Assembly: GCA_947588775.1 (NCBI GenBank)
Contig: CANPZQ010000036.1
Span: 1 to 15,198, forward strand
DNA: 15,198 nt
DNA from: an uncultured Clostridia bacterium
GTDB lineage: Bacteria; Bacillota; Clostridia; Oscillospirales; Ruminococcaceae
Direction of reading: 5' to 3'
Shown here: positions 5,920 to 13,996 of the stretch, in pieces
How the letters are laid out: each line of letters begins with the position of its first letter
Position numbering within the stretch: the stretch's first letter is position 1
The notes under the pieces: generated by a model
What the model saw: only the letters and a program-made list of their open reading frames with translations
Database searches by the model: none
Told to the model about the DNA's origin: nothing
Made by a program: the position numbers and the translations under genes

Positions 5920-7272
5920 TTATCCGTTAGCCTTGCGGGCAGCGGCGGCGCGTGCGACGCTCCAGAAGCAGGGCTTCACCGTAAGGTCGCGGTCGACAAG
6001 AAGTGCCGCGTTTCTTCTCATCTTGCCGTCCATGTTGTTGAGCCACGAATTCTCGTCGTCGGTTCCCCAGAACACTATCGCGTCGATTTTGCCCTCCTGA
6101 GCGAGGTCGAGGAACATTTCGGTGAGCTCGGCGTACTTCTGAGCCTGCTTCTCGTAGTCCTCGTCGGTCCAGACGTGGAAGCCGTATTCGCCGGCAAGCG
6201 AGCCGACGTACATGTTCATATCAAGCTCGGTAATCTGGATTCTGAAGTTGCCCTTGTACTCGGGGAAGCACTCGTCGTAAACCTCCGAAAGGCTCGCGAT
6301 TTTTTCGAGGCAGCTGCGGTACTTCGCGACGTTGCAGTCGAGGCCGATGTGGGACTGGAAACCGACGCCGTCGATTCTTACGCCCTTGCGGAGCATTCTC
6401 TCAACCATGTCGTACATCGCGTTTACCTTTGTATCCTGCCATTCGAGGTTGAAGTCGTTAATCATCAGCACCAAGTCGTCGCCGCCGACCTCTCTCGCCT
6501 TGTTGAAGGCGATTTCAACATAGTCGTCGGCATAGCCGTTGCCGTCGACGTCGCCGATAATCTCGGCCCAGTATGAATCGTCGGCGACCTGACGGATTCC
6601 GCTGCCGTTGAGGACTTCGTTGCAGACGTCCCAGATCTTTATGTCGTCCTTGAAGTGGGTCATAAGCTCGGTGATGTAGGTTTCAAGCCTCTCGGTGAGC
6701 TGCTCGCGCGAGGCGAGGGTGCCGTTTTGGTAGCAGTCCTGAAGCGAAGAAGTGTCGTTCGGGTCGGCCTTGAACCACCACTGCGGGACCTGAGAATGCC
6801 AGACAATAGTGTGGCCGCGGAGCTTCGCGCCCATCGCCTTGCCGAATTCAACGAGGCGGTCGCCGTCGTCGAAGTTATATGTGTCCGGCGCGGGATTGCA
6901 GTGGTCGGATTTAAGCTCGTTGCCGAGAACATACATATTATAGTGCTTCGCGATGCTCTGGGCAATCTGTACGTTCATGTCCGCGGATTCGGCGGTAAAG
7001 TCGACGTTTTCGTCGAAGAAGGGGGAAATCTGGTTCGCGCCGAAGGCTACGCCCAAATCGCACAGCCCCTCGAAGTATTTGTCAAGCTCGGGAAGGTCGT
7101 TAGCGTATACCTTTACGTCGTCCATCGCGGCGTAGTCCTCAAGCTCGTCGGCGGAATAGGTAAAGCCCTCCTTCGTCAGAAGCCCCTTGTAGTCCACCGG
7201 CTCCTTCTCGCCGCAGGCGGCAAGGCCGAGCGTAAGCGAAAGAGCCAAAAGTATTGATAAGAATTTTTTCAT
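5920..7272 (-). CDS. Lipoprotein GH10 endo-1,4-beta-xylanase
   Basis: The predicted product cuts internal beta-1,4-xylose links in xylan with retention of configuration. It has 450 residues. Residues 1-20 are a lipoprotein signal peptide with lipobox LAAC (C20), so the enzyme should be anchored to the outer face of the membrane. The rest is one GH10 barrel: GNELKSDHCNP (117-127), GHTIVWHSQVPQW (153-165), the acid/base in WDVCNE (E219), INDFN (271-275), GFQSHIGL (304-311), the nucleophile in ITELDM (E349) and FWGTDDENSW (401-410). No carbohydrate-binding module, dockerin or sorting signal is seen. DVDGNGYADD (241-250) looks like a calcium loop set into the barrel. The ATG at 7270-7272 follows GGAGG at spacing 7; the open frame extends 7 codons further but that would bury the signal peptide. 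It has its own promoter and terminator. Confidence 0.95.
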   Translation of the reverse strand: MKKFLSILLALSLTLGLAACGEKEPVDYKGLLTKEGFTYSADELEDYAAMDDVKVYANDLPELDKYFEGLCDLGVAFGANQISPFFDENVDFTAESADMNVQIAQSIAKHYNMYVLGNELKSDHCNPAPDTYNFDDGDRLVEFGKAMGAKLRGHTIVWHSQVPQWWFKADPNDTSSLQDCYQNGTLASREQLTERLETYITELMTHFKDDIKIWDVCNEVLNGSGIRQVADDSYWAEIIGDVDGNGYADDYVEIAFNKAREVGGDDLVLMINDFNLEWQDTKVNAMYDMVERMLRKGVRIDGVGFQSHIGLDCNVAKYRSCLEKIASLSEVYDECFPEYKGNFRIQITELDMNMYVGSLAGEYGFHVWTDEDYEKQAQKYAELTEMFLDLAQEGKIDAIVFWGTDDENSWLNNMDGKMRRNAALLVDRDLTVKPCFWSVARAAAARKANG

Positions 7273-7304
7273 GTTAAAGCCTCCATGGGTCAATAATTAT
7301 CATA

Positions 7305-7333
7305 ATTTTAACACAGTTTCCCGAATTTTTGAA
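7305..7333 (-). promoter_or_regulatory. Probable promoter of the xylanase gene
   Basis: The minus strand has TTCAAA (7328-7333), a 17 bp spacer and TAAAAT (7305-7310), matching the sigma-A consensus at 4/6 and 5/6. It lies about 33 bp upstream of the ATG. The weak -35 suggests activator dependence, but no operator can be named. Confidence 0.55.
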
Positions 7334-7452
7334 GTGGCATTTCAAACGATATAGTTTTAACGTCTTTGTGCAGTTTGACAGATTTTTTGTTGAAAAACTT
7401 CCCACAACAAAAGGTTTTTTTGTTGAATCAGACAAAAGCGGGGTATTGTCTA

Positions 7453-7481
7453 TTTACATCCGCGAAATATTATTATATAAT
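7453..7481 (+). promoter_or_regulatory. Promoter of the ATP synthase operon
   Basis: TTTACA (7453-7458), a 17 bp spacer and a perfect TATAAT (7476-7481) sit just upstream of the atpI ribosome site, predicting a start near 7488 and a short leader. The region between the two divergent promoters (7334-7452) has no gene. It is AT-rich and holds GTTGAAAA at 7389 and GTTGAA at 7422 within T-rich runs, with CACAACAAAA between them. Confidence 0.85.
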
Positions 7482-7513
7482 AGTCGCAGTATATTTTGGG
7501 GGAGGCTTGCCCT

Positions 7514-7951
7514 GTGGACGACTCGAAAAGGGCCGTGTCGGAATTTATGAAATACATCGCCGCCGGCTTCGCGGCATATATACCCGCCGTCTGCCTTATC
7601 GCGCTCATTGCGGGCGGGCTCTCGCTAAGGGTCTTTCTCGGCGCGGTCTACGGCTCCGCGGTGATGCTTCTTTACTACTTCCTCTTCGCGAGGGCGACGG
7701 CTAAGGCCGCCTCGGAAAGCGACCCCGCCGCCGCGAAAAAGCGGATTCAGGCCGCCTACAGCATGAGAATGCTTCTTCTGGTGCTCTTAATCGGCGCGGG
7801 AATACTCTTCTCGACGGATATGGCCCCCGCAGTAGTGTTTCACTGGGCTCCGATCGTCGCCGCGATGATTGTACCGAGGCTTTCGATAGCCGTCTGGCAG
7901 CTTTCGCAGAGGGCAAAACAGAAAAGGGAGGAAAATGCCGATGGAAATTGA
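7514..7951 (+). CDS. atpI: ATP synthase subunit I (AtpI-like assembly factor)
   Basis: This 145-residue membrane protein has four likely spans (about 14-35, 40-60, 85-101 and 104-126) and charged ends, the layout of the ATP synthase I family. In studied bacteria AtpI helps assemble the c-ring and is not part of the finished enzyme. The motif around AAYSMRMLLLVLLIG (80-94) and the proline and arginine of VPRLSI in the last span fit the family. The start is GTG at 7514-7516, eight bases after GGGGGAGG; the next ATG (7547) has no good ribosome site. It is first in the operon and overlaps atpB by 11 bp, suggesting coupled translation. The family is weakly conserved, so position carries part of the call. 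Confidence 0.85.
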   Translation: MDDSKRAVSEFMKYIAAGFAAYIPAVCLIALIAGGLSLRVFLGAVYGSAVMLLYYFLFARATAKAASESDPAAAKKRIQAAYSMRMLLLVLLIGAGILFSTDMAPAVVFHWAPIVAAMIVPRLSIAVWQLSQRAKQKREENADGN

Positions 7952-8684
7952 AGTAACGGGTGCGAAAATACTCCTTGAGCTGCCGCTCGGGATTACAATT
8001 ACCGAAACGCAGGTAAATATGTGGATTGTGATGGCGGCGATTACCGCCGTATGTATCTGGCTGACGCACGACCTCAAGGTCCGTCCGACCTCTAAAAGGC
8101 AGATTGTCGCCGAATACATCGTTAAAACCGCCGAAAACTTCGTTACCTCAAACATGGGTGCGAAGTGGAAGTGGTTCGTTCCGTACATCGCCGCGCTGTT
8201 CTCGCTCGCGGCGTTCTGCTCGCTTTCGTCGCTCCTCGGAATGTATCCGCCGACCTCCGACCTTAATACTACCGCCGGCTGGGCGATTATGACGTTTATA
8301 ATGATTACGTTTTATAAAATCAAAACAAACGGCCCTCTCGGTTACGCGAAGGGGCTCACCGAGCCGATATTCATAATGACGCCTATGAATATTCTGGGCG
8401 AATTCGCAACTCCCCTCTCGATGGCGTTCCGTATGTTCGGAAACGTCGCCTCGGGAACCGTGGTTTCGGCACTCGTCTACGCCGCCCTCGCCGTCGCAAA
8501 CAACGCGCTCTTCGGCTGGCTTCCGGGAATTTTGGGGGAGATGGGCGAAAAGCTCCCGATTTTACAGCTCGGACTTCCGGCGATTCTGTCGCTCTACTTC
8601 GACGTGTTCAGCGGGGTTTTGCAGGCGTTTATCTTCTGTATGCTGACGATGCTCTATATCGCGTCGGCCGCCGAAAAGGAATAA
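7941..8684 (+). CDS. atpB: F-type ATP synthase subunit a
   Basis: Subunit a forms the two half-channels of the membrane stator that pass ions to and from the c-ring. The 247-residue protein has five to six membrane spans. The essential arginine is R164 in TPLSMAFRMFGNVASG (157-172). The last span has the usual SGVLQAFIFCMLTMLYI pattern with Q228. TEPIFIMTPMNILGE (140-154) is also typical. Two ATGs fit: 7935 is only 3 nt from GGAGG, while 7941 is 9 nt away and is preferred; the difference is two residues. Its start lies inside the end of atpI. Confidence 0.96.
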   Translation: MEIEVTGAKILLELPLGITITETQVNMWIVMAAITAVCIWLTHDLKVRPTSKRQIVAEYIVKTAENFVTSNMGAKWKWFVPYIAALFSLAAFCSLSSLLGMYPPTSDLNTTAGWAIMTFIMITFYKIKTNGPLGYAKGLTEPIFIMTPMNILGEFATPLSMAFRMFGNVASGTVVSALVYAALAVANNALFGWLPGILGEMGEKLPILQLGLPAILSLYFDVFSGVLQAFIFCMLTMLYIASAAEKE

Positions 8685-8704
8685 TTTTAAATAAAAAGGA
8701 ATCT

Positions 8705-8716
8705 GCCCCTCGGGGC
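8705..8716 (+). other. Small GC hairpin in the atpB-atpE gap
   Basis: GCCC-CTCG-GGGC forms a tight tetraloop hairpin in the 75 bp gap between atpB and atpE, the widest gap in this operon. It is surrounded by AT-rich sequence and lies 43 bp before the atpE start. A role in mRNA processing or in raising translation of the multi-copy c subunit is inferred only. Confidence 0.4.
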
Positions 8717-8759
8717 GTTATCCCGTATATTCGCAAAAAACTGAAAGGAATGTGATTTT

Positions 8760-9077
8760 ATGGAGAATCTGGCAGTTATTCTTGCCGCAACCGTGCAGAA
8801 CAGCGATGTTATCGCAAGAGCACTCGTTTTAATGGGCTGCGCCATCGGCGCGGGGCTCGCGCTTATCGCGGGTATCGGCCCGGGTATCGGCGAAGGCTTC
8901 GCGGTCGGCAAGGCATGTGAAGCGATTGCAAGACAGCCCGAACAGAAGGGCAGCGTTACCACCACCATGCTGATGGGCTGCGCGGTCGCAGAAACGACCG
9001 GTCTTTACGGCTTCATCATCGGCCTTCTGCTCATCTTCCTCGCACCCGGCCTCTTCCTCAGAAGGCTCCAGGGCTGA
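8760..9077 (+). CDS. atpE: F-type ATP synthase subunit c, Na+-type signature
   Basis: Subunit c forms the ion-carrying rotor ring. The 105-residue protein is a two-helix hairpin with an extra N-terminal 20 or so residues; most c subunits have 70-90. Helix 1 holds GIGPGIGEGFAVGKA (38-52), the polar loop is ARQPEQKG (57-64), and helix 2 holds AVAETTGLYGF (75-85). The ion-binding carboxylate is E78. The ETTGLY motif, with T79, T80 and Y83, corresponds to the Na+ ligands of the Ilyobacter tartaricus ring. Where Ilyobacter has glutamine in PGVGQG, this protein has glutamate E45, 33 residues before E78. That is the two-carboxylate arrangement described for the Na+-driven Fusobacterium nucleatum ring. 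Na+ coupling is therefore predicted. An AAAGGAA site lies upstream of the ATG. Confidence 0.97.
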   Translation: MENLAVILAATVQNSDVIARALVLMGCAIGAGLALIAGIGPGIGEGFAVGKACEAIARQPEQKGSVTTTMLMGCAVAETTGLYGFIIGLLLIFLAPGLFLRRLQG

Positions 9078-9100
9078 TTCAAGAAAGGCAGTAGATAGAT

Positions 9101-9610
9101 ATGATTATTATGGCGGGAACGCTCGATTTTCTCTCCGTAAACGTCTGGCATATCCTGATGGCGATAGGGAACCTTCTTATACTTGTCCTTATTTTAAAGA
9201 AGTTCCTCTTCAAGCCGGTTCAGAATATCCTCAGACAGCGCGAGGAGGAAATCGGAAAGACATATTCCGACGCGGATAAGGCCCTTTCGGAGGCTAACGC
9301 CGAAAAGGAGCTCTACCTTAAAAAGCTCGACGACGCGAAGCAGGAGGCCGATAACCTTATTAAATCGGCGAACGAGCGCGCCAAGGCGGAATCCGCCGAA
9401 ATTATTTCCGACGCGAACCGCGAGGCCGAACGCCGCCGCCGCCATGCCGACGAGGACATTGAGCTTGCCCGCAAGAAGGCCGCCGCCGAAATGCGCGACG
9501 CGGTTTCGGAAATGGTCATCGACCTCGCCGAACAGGTCGTCGGAAAGGAAATTGATTCAAAGGCGCACGCCGAGCTAATCGACGACGCCATAGAAAGCCT
9601 CGGTGAATAG
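9101..9610 (+). CDS. atpF: F-type ATP synthase subunit b
   Basis: Subunit b is the peripheral stalk that holds F1 still against the rotor. The 169-residue protein has one N-terminal membrane span (about 12-33), the KKFLFKPVQNIL segment (33-44) typical of the family, and then a long charged, alanine-rich coiled coil (45-150) ending in LAEQVVGKEID. The ribosome site is weak (AAAGG about 12 nt before the ATG at 9101). A second ATG three codons in has nothing better. It is followed after 2 bp by atpH, as is usual for genes whose products bind each other. Confidence 0.95.
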   Translation: MIIMAGTLDFLSVNVWHILMAIGNLLILVLILKKFLFKPVQNILRQREEEIGKTYSDADKALSEANAEKELYLKKLDDAKQEADNLIKSANERAKAESAEIISDANREAERRRRHADEDIELARKKAAAEMRDAVSEMVIDLAEQVVGKEIDSKAHAELIDDAIESLGE

Positions 9611-9612
9611 CC

Positions 9613-10152
9613 ATGGCAAAGGACTTTTCACGCGAATACGCAACCGCGCTCTATTCCCTCGCCGTCGAGGAAAAATGCTCGGAAAGAATTTTCCACGAGC
9701 TCGAGGACGTGAGCAGAATATTTGAACAAAACCCGGAATTTTCGCGGCTTCTTATGAATCCCCGCCTCGGGGCGACGGAACGCGCCGCCGCTATTGGCGA
9801 CGTTTTCGGCGGGAAGGTCGACAAAAACCTTCTCAACGCGCTTAAGCTTTTGGCGGAAAAACGCCGCTGCGACTGCGTTCCGAAGTGCTATGAGGTCTAT
9901 AAACGCCTCTGGTGCGAGGACAACGGAGTTTTGCCGGTAAAGGCCGTTTCGGCGGTAAAGCTCAGCGACGAGCAGCTCGAAAGGCTTTCCCGAAAGCTCG
10001 AAGCCCAAACCGGCAAGAAGGTTCTTGTCGAATGCCGCGTCGACCCCGCCTGCATCGGCGGAATCAGGCTTGAATACGGCGGAAAACGCTTCGACGCAAG
10101 CGTTCGCGGGCGGCTCGAAGGGCTTTCAAGGGCAATCAAAAGCGCGGACTAA
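9613..10152 (+). CDS. atpH: F-type ATP synthase subunit delta
   Basis: Delta joins the b stalk to the top of the alpha3-beta3 head. The 179-residue protein has the standard start, with DFSREYATALYSLAVEE (4-20), an N-terminal helical domain (to about 105) with NPEFSRLLMNPRL, and a C-terminal part with KKVLVECRVDPACIGGIRLEYGG, here given as the G-G-[IL]-R-[IL] core near residues 154-159 of the family pattern. It starts 2 bp after atpF, with GGTGA inside the end of atpF as a weak ribosome site, so translation is probably coupled. Confidence 0.94.
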   Translation: MAKDFSREYATALYSLAVEEKCSERIFHELEDVSRIFEQNPEFSRLLMNPRLGATERAAAIGDVFGGKVDKNLLNALKLLAEKRRCDCVPKCYEVYKRLWCEDNGVLPVKAVSAVKLSDEQLERLSRKLEAQTGKKVLVECRVDPACIGGIRLEYGGKRFDASVRGRLEGLSRAIKSAD

Positions 10153-10171
10153 GTTTTACGGAGAGTAAGCT

Positions 10172-11677
10172 ATGAATATTGACGATATAAGCAGTCTGAT
10201 AAAGGCTCAGATTAAAAACTACGACAAAAAAGCGGAGCTTTCGGAAACCGGCTCCGTTATAACCGTCGGCGACGGCATCGCCTCGGTATACGGGCTGGAT
10301 AACTGCCTCTCGAACGAGCTTGTCGAGTTCTCTAACGGGACCTACGGAATGGCCCTGAACCTTGAGGAGGACTCGGTGGCCGTCGTTATGCTCGGCTCCG
10401 ACGTCGGAATCCGCGAGGGCGACACCGTTAAAAGAACCGGCTCGGTCGTTTCGGTGCCTGTCGGAAAGGGGCTTATCGGAAGGGTCGTAAACGCCCTCGG
10501 CCAGCCTATAGACGGCAAGGGGCCGATTGAAAGCGAGGCGATACTTCCGATTGAGCAGAAGGCAACCGGAATTATTGAGAGAAAATCGGTAAGCGTTCCG
10601 CTTCAAACCGGTATCAAGGCCATTGATTCCATGATACCGATAGGAAGAGGCCAGCGCGAGCTTATCATCGGCGACAGACAAACCGGTAAAACCGTCATCG
10701 CCGCCGACACCATCATCAACCAGAAGGGCAAAAACTGCATCTGCATCTACGTCGCCATCGGCCAGAAAAACTCGACCGTCGCCCAGCTTGTCGAAACGCT
10801 CTCGAAGGCCGGCGCGATGGACTATACAATCGTGGTCAGCTCGACCGCGTCGGAGCTTGCGACTTTACAGTATATAGCACCCTACGCGGGCTGCACGATG
10901 GGCGAATACTTTATGAAGCAGGGGCTCGACGCTCTCGTTATCTACGACGACCTCTCGAAGCACGCGGTCGCCTACCGGACAATGTCGCTCTTAATCCGGA
11001 GGCCGCCGGGACGCGAAGCATATCCGGGCGACGTATTCTATCTGCATTCAAGGCTTTTGGAGCGCGCCGCAAGGCTTTCGCCAGAGGCGGGCGGAGGCTC
11101 CCTTACCGCTCTTCCGATAATCGAAACCCAGGCGGGCGACGTTTCCGCCTATATCCCGACAAACGTAATCTCGATTACCGACGGACAGATTTTCCTTGAA
11201 ACCGAGATGTTCAACTCCGGCATCATGCCCGCCGTAAACCCCGGCATCTCCGTTTCGCGTGTCGGCGGCGCGGCGCAGCTTAAGGCGATGAAGCAGGTTT
11301 CGGGAACCCTGAAGCTCCTTTACTCGCAGTACCGCGAGCTCCAGACATTCGCGCAGTTCGGCTCCGACCTCGACAAGGACACCAAGGAAAGACTTGCGCA
11401 GGGCGAGAGAATCGTTGAGGTTCTTAAACAGGACCGCAGCTCCCCCGTCGACGTCGAGCTTCAGGTATGCATTATATTTGCGGTCGTTAATAATTATCTT
11501 CGCGACGTAAAGGTTTCGGACGTCAAGGAATACGAAAAAGGGCTTTACTTTGAGATGAGCTCCTACCACCGCGAGCTGCTCGACTATATCGCGTCGGGCG
11601 GCGGACTTGACGACGAGCACAAGGCCCGGCTCGCCGAGGCCGTCGGGGAATTCACGAAAAAATTCACCGGCAAATAA
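10172..11677 (+). CDS. atpA: F-type ATP synthase subunit alpha
   Basis: Alpha alternates with beta in the F1 head; its nucleotide sites are non-catalytic, and it lends an arginine to the catalytic sites. The 501-residue protein is full length. Visible are the beta-barrel N-domain (to about 95), the P-loop GDRQTGKT (167-174), ALVIYDDLSKHAVAYR (254-269), the RRPPGREAYPGDVFYLHSRL stretch (276-295), and the arginine finger in SVSRVGGAAQ (R363). The C-terminal helical domain runs to residue 501. The ATG follows GGAGAG. No missing motif or frameshift was found. Confidence 0.98.
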   Translation: MNIDDISSLIKAQIKNYDKKAELSETGSVITVGDGIASVYGLDNCLSNELVEFSNGTYGMALNLEEDSVAVVMLGSDVGIREGDTVKRTGSVVSVPVGKGLIGRVVNALGQPIDGKGPIESEAILPIEQKATGIIERKSVSVPLQTGIKAIDSMIPIGRGQRELIIGDRQTGKTVIAADTIINQKGKNCICIYVAIGQKNSTVAQLVETLSKAGAMDYTIVVSSTASELATLQYIAPYAGCTMGEYFMKQGLDALVIYDDLSKHAVAYRTMSLLIRRPPGREAYPGDVFYLHSRLLERAARLSPEAGGGSLTALPIIETQAGDVSAYIPTNVISITDGQIFLETEMFNSGIMPAVNPGISVSRVGGAAQLKAMKQVSGTLKLLYSQYRELQTFAQFGSDLDKDTKERLAQGERIVEVLKQDRSSPVDVELQVCIIFAVVNNYLRDVKVSDVKEYEKGLYFEMSSYHRELLDYIASGGGLDDEHKARLAEAVGEFTKKFTGK

Positions 11678-11707
11678 CCCATTGCTATTATTTAAGGAGG
11701 CGAAGTC

Positions 11708-12553
11708 ATGGCCTCGATGAAGGAAATAAACCTGAGAATAAAATCAATCTCGGGAACGCGGCAAATCACTAAGGCTATGGAGCTTGTCGCCATCTCGAAG
11801 CTTTCTAAGGCGAGGGAGAGAATCGACCGCACAAGGCCGTTTTACACCGAGCTCTATTCCGCGCTCTCCGACGTTGCCGCGGCGGTATCCCCTCTTGACA
11901 CCGGCTTCTGCCGAAAGGGCGATATAAAACGCCGCTGCATAGTCGTTATCGCGGGCGACAGAGGGCTTGCGGGGGGCTATAACTCCAACGTTTTCCGGTA
12001 TTTTGACGAAAACGCCGGGGATAACCCGCTTGTTCTGCCGCTCGGCAAAAGAGCCGTCGAACACTTCGAGCGGCGGGGCTTTGAGCTTATCTCGGACGAA
12101 TATATGTCGGTCGAGGACATCGACGTCGGGGACTGCTTCGAGATTTCGCGGCTTCTGTGCAAGATGTTTTTGGACGGCGAGTTCGACTGCTTAAGCTGCG
12201 TTTACACAAACTTTGTGTCGATGCTCGGTCAGGAGCCGGCGGAGCTTAGGCTTCTGCCGCTCGACAAGGAGCTTATTTCGGACGGCTCCGCCCCGAAATT
12301 CACGCTCGTTGAACCCGGCGCGGGAGCGGTTTTCAATTCGATTATACCCGACGCGGTCGCGGGGCTTCTATGGGGCGCGGTGTGCGAAAGCTTCGCTTCC
12401 GAGCTTGCTTCCCGCCGCACGGCGATGGAAAGCGCGACCTCGAACGCCGACGACATCATCGCCGACCTCAGACTTAAGTACAACAAGGCCCGAAAGAGCT
12501 CGATTACCCAGCAGATTACCGAAATCGTTTCGGGCGCGGGGGCGGAACAATGA
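11708..12553 (+). CDS. atpG: F-type ATP synthase subunit gamma
   Basis: Gamma is the central shaft that turns within the alpha-beta head. The 281-residue protein has the two conserved terminal helices: N-terminal MKEINLRIKSISGTRQITKAM, here residues 4-24, and C-terminal ADDIIADLRLKYNKARKSSI followed by TQQITEIVSGA. The middle Rossmann-like part includes VVIAGDRGLAGGYNSNVF (about 79-96). The ATG has a strong AAGGAGG site upstream. Normal length and position between alpha and beta. Confidence 0.97.
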   Translation: MASMKEINLRIKSISGTRQITKAMELVAISKLSKARERIDRTRPFYTELYSALSDVAAAVSPLDTGFCRKGDIKRRCIVVIAGDRGLAGGYNSNVFRYFDENAGDNPLVLPLGKRAVEHFERRGFELISDEYMSVEDIDVGDCFEISRLLCKMFLDGEFDCLSCVYTNFVSMLGQEPAELRLLPLDKELISDGSAPKFTLVEPGAGAVFNSIIPDAVAGLLWGAVCESFASELASRRTAMESATSNADDIIADLRLKYNKARKSSITQQITEIVSGAGAEQ

Positions 12554-12577
12554 GTTTTGAAAGGAATGGTCAAAACT

Positions 12578-13978
12578 ATGGCAAATAAATCCAACAAGGG
12601 CGTGGTAACGCAGATTATCGGGCCGGTGCTCGATATTCGCTTCGAGGAAGGGTGCCTTCCCGACCTCAACAACGCCGTCGTCATCGACTATGAGGGAAGA
12701 AAAATTACCCTCGAGGTCGCGCAGCATATCGGCGACAGCGTCGCAAGGTGCATCGCCATGACCGGGACCGAGGGGCTTCCGAGGGGAATCGAGGCCGTCG
12801 ACACCGGCGCGCCGATTTCCGTTCCCGTAGGAAGGGAAACCCTCGGGCGCATATTCAATCTTTTGGGAGAATGCGTCGACAACATGCCCACCCCCGAAAC
12901 AAAGGAACGCTGGCCGATTCACCGCCCCGCTCCCGCATTCGACGAGCAGCAGTCAACAACCGAAATCCTCGAAACGGGCATCAAGGTCGTCGACCTGATT
13001 TGCCCCTACGCGAAGGGCGGCAAAATAGGGTTGTTCGGCGGCGCGGGCGTCGGAAAAACGGTCCTTATTCAGGAGCTTATCAACAACGTCGCGAAGCAGC
13101 ACGGCGGTCTTTCGGTGTTTTCGGGAGTCGGCGAACGCACCCGCGAGGGCAACGACCTCTATAACGAAATGAAGGAATCGGGGGTTCTCTCGAAAACCGC
13201 CCTCGTATACGGCCAGATGAACGAGCCGCCGGGAGCGAGAATGCGCGTCGCCCTCACCGGGCTTACAATGGCCGAATACTTCCGCGACCGCGAAAATCAG
13301 GACGTTCTTCTGTTTATCGACAACATTTTCAGGTTCACGCAGGCCGGCTCGGAGGTTTCGGCACTTCTGGGAAGAATGCCTTCGGAGGTCGGCTATCAGC
13401 CTACCCTTGCGACCGAAATGGGCGCGCTTCAGGAGCGCATCACATCAACCCGAAACGGCTCGATAACCTCGGTCCAGGCGGTATACGTCCCTGCGGACGA
13501 CCTCACCGACCCTGCGCCGGCGACGACCTTCGCCCATCTCGACGCGACGACCGTTCTTTCAAGAAGCATAGCTTCGCTTGGCATCTATCCCGCAGTCGAC
13601 CCGCTTGATTCGACCTCGAGAATACTTTCCCCCGAAGTGGTCGGCGAGGAGCACTACCGGGTCGCGAGGGACGTCCAGAAAATCCTTCAAAGATACAAGG
13701 AGCTCCAGGACATCATCGCGATCATGGGCATGGATGAGCTCTCGGACGACGATAAGCTTACCGTCGCCCGCGCGAGAAAGGTTCAAAGGTTCCTCTCCCA
13801 GCCCTTCACCGTCGCCGAGCAGTTCACCGGATACATCGGCAAGTACGTCCCCGTTTCCGAAACGATCAGGGGCTTCAAGGAAATCATCGAGGGCAAGCAC
13901 GACGACCTTCCCGAATCGGCGTTCCTGTTTGTCGGAACCATCGACGAGGCCGTTGAGCGCGCAAACGCGCAGAAATAA
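12578..13978 (+). CDS. atpD: F-type ATP synthase subunit beta
   Basis: Beta carries the catalytic ATP sites. The 466-residue protein has the P-loop GGAGVGKT (154-161), the catalytic glutamate region GERTREGND (185-193), the Walker B stretch LLFIDNIFRFTQAGSEVSAL, the LGRMPSEVGYQPTL motif, and the C-terminal helical domain with the DELSDDDKL segment. The start is the ATG at 12578, giving MANKSNKGVVTQIIGPVLD. An in-frame TTG (12557) and ATG (12566) lie further upstream, but the only ribosome site, AAAGGA at 12560-12565, would overlap or touch them; it is 12 nt from 12578, a little long. The gap to atpG is 24 bp. Confidence 0.98.
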   Translation: MANKSNKGVVTQIIGPVLDIRFEEGCLPDLNNAVVIDYEGRKITLEVAQHIGDSVARCIAMTGTEGLPRGIEAVDTGAPISVPVGRETLGRIFNLLGECVDNMPTPETKERWPIHRPAPAFDEQQSTTEILETGIKVVDLICPYAKGGKIGLFGGAGVGKTVLIQELINNVAKQHGGLSVFSGVGERTREGNDLYNEMKESGVLSKTALVYGQMNEPPGARMRVALTGLTMAEYFRDRENQDVLLFIDNIFRFTQAGSEVSALLGRMPSEVGYQPTLATEMGALQERITSTRNGSITSVQAVYVPADDLTDPAPATTFAHLDATTVLSRSIASLGIYPAVDPLDSTSRILSPEVVGEEHYRVARDVQKILQRYKELQDIIAIMGMDELSDDDKLTVARARKVQRFLSQPFTVAEQFTGYIGKYVPVSETIRGFKEIIEGKHDDLPESAFLFVGTIDEAVERANAQK

Positions 13979-13996
13979 GCCGAAAGGAGCTTCGCT

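Noticed and set aside
6523..6552. Dockerin domain in the xylanase
   Set aside because: Only one calcium-like loop is present and it is within the barrel; a dockerin has two copies and a separate domain.
5917..6576. 219-codon plus-strand open frame opposite the xylanase
   Set aside because: It is antisense to a certain GH10 gene, with no ribosome site or recognisable protein motif; a common by-product of GC-rich codon use. The same holds for the frame at 6655-7257.
10136..10681. 181-codon minus-strand frame opposite atpA
   Set aside because: Shadow of the alpha subunit gene, no motif and no ribosome site.
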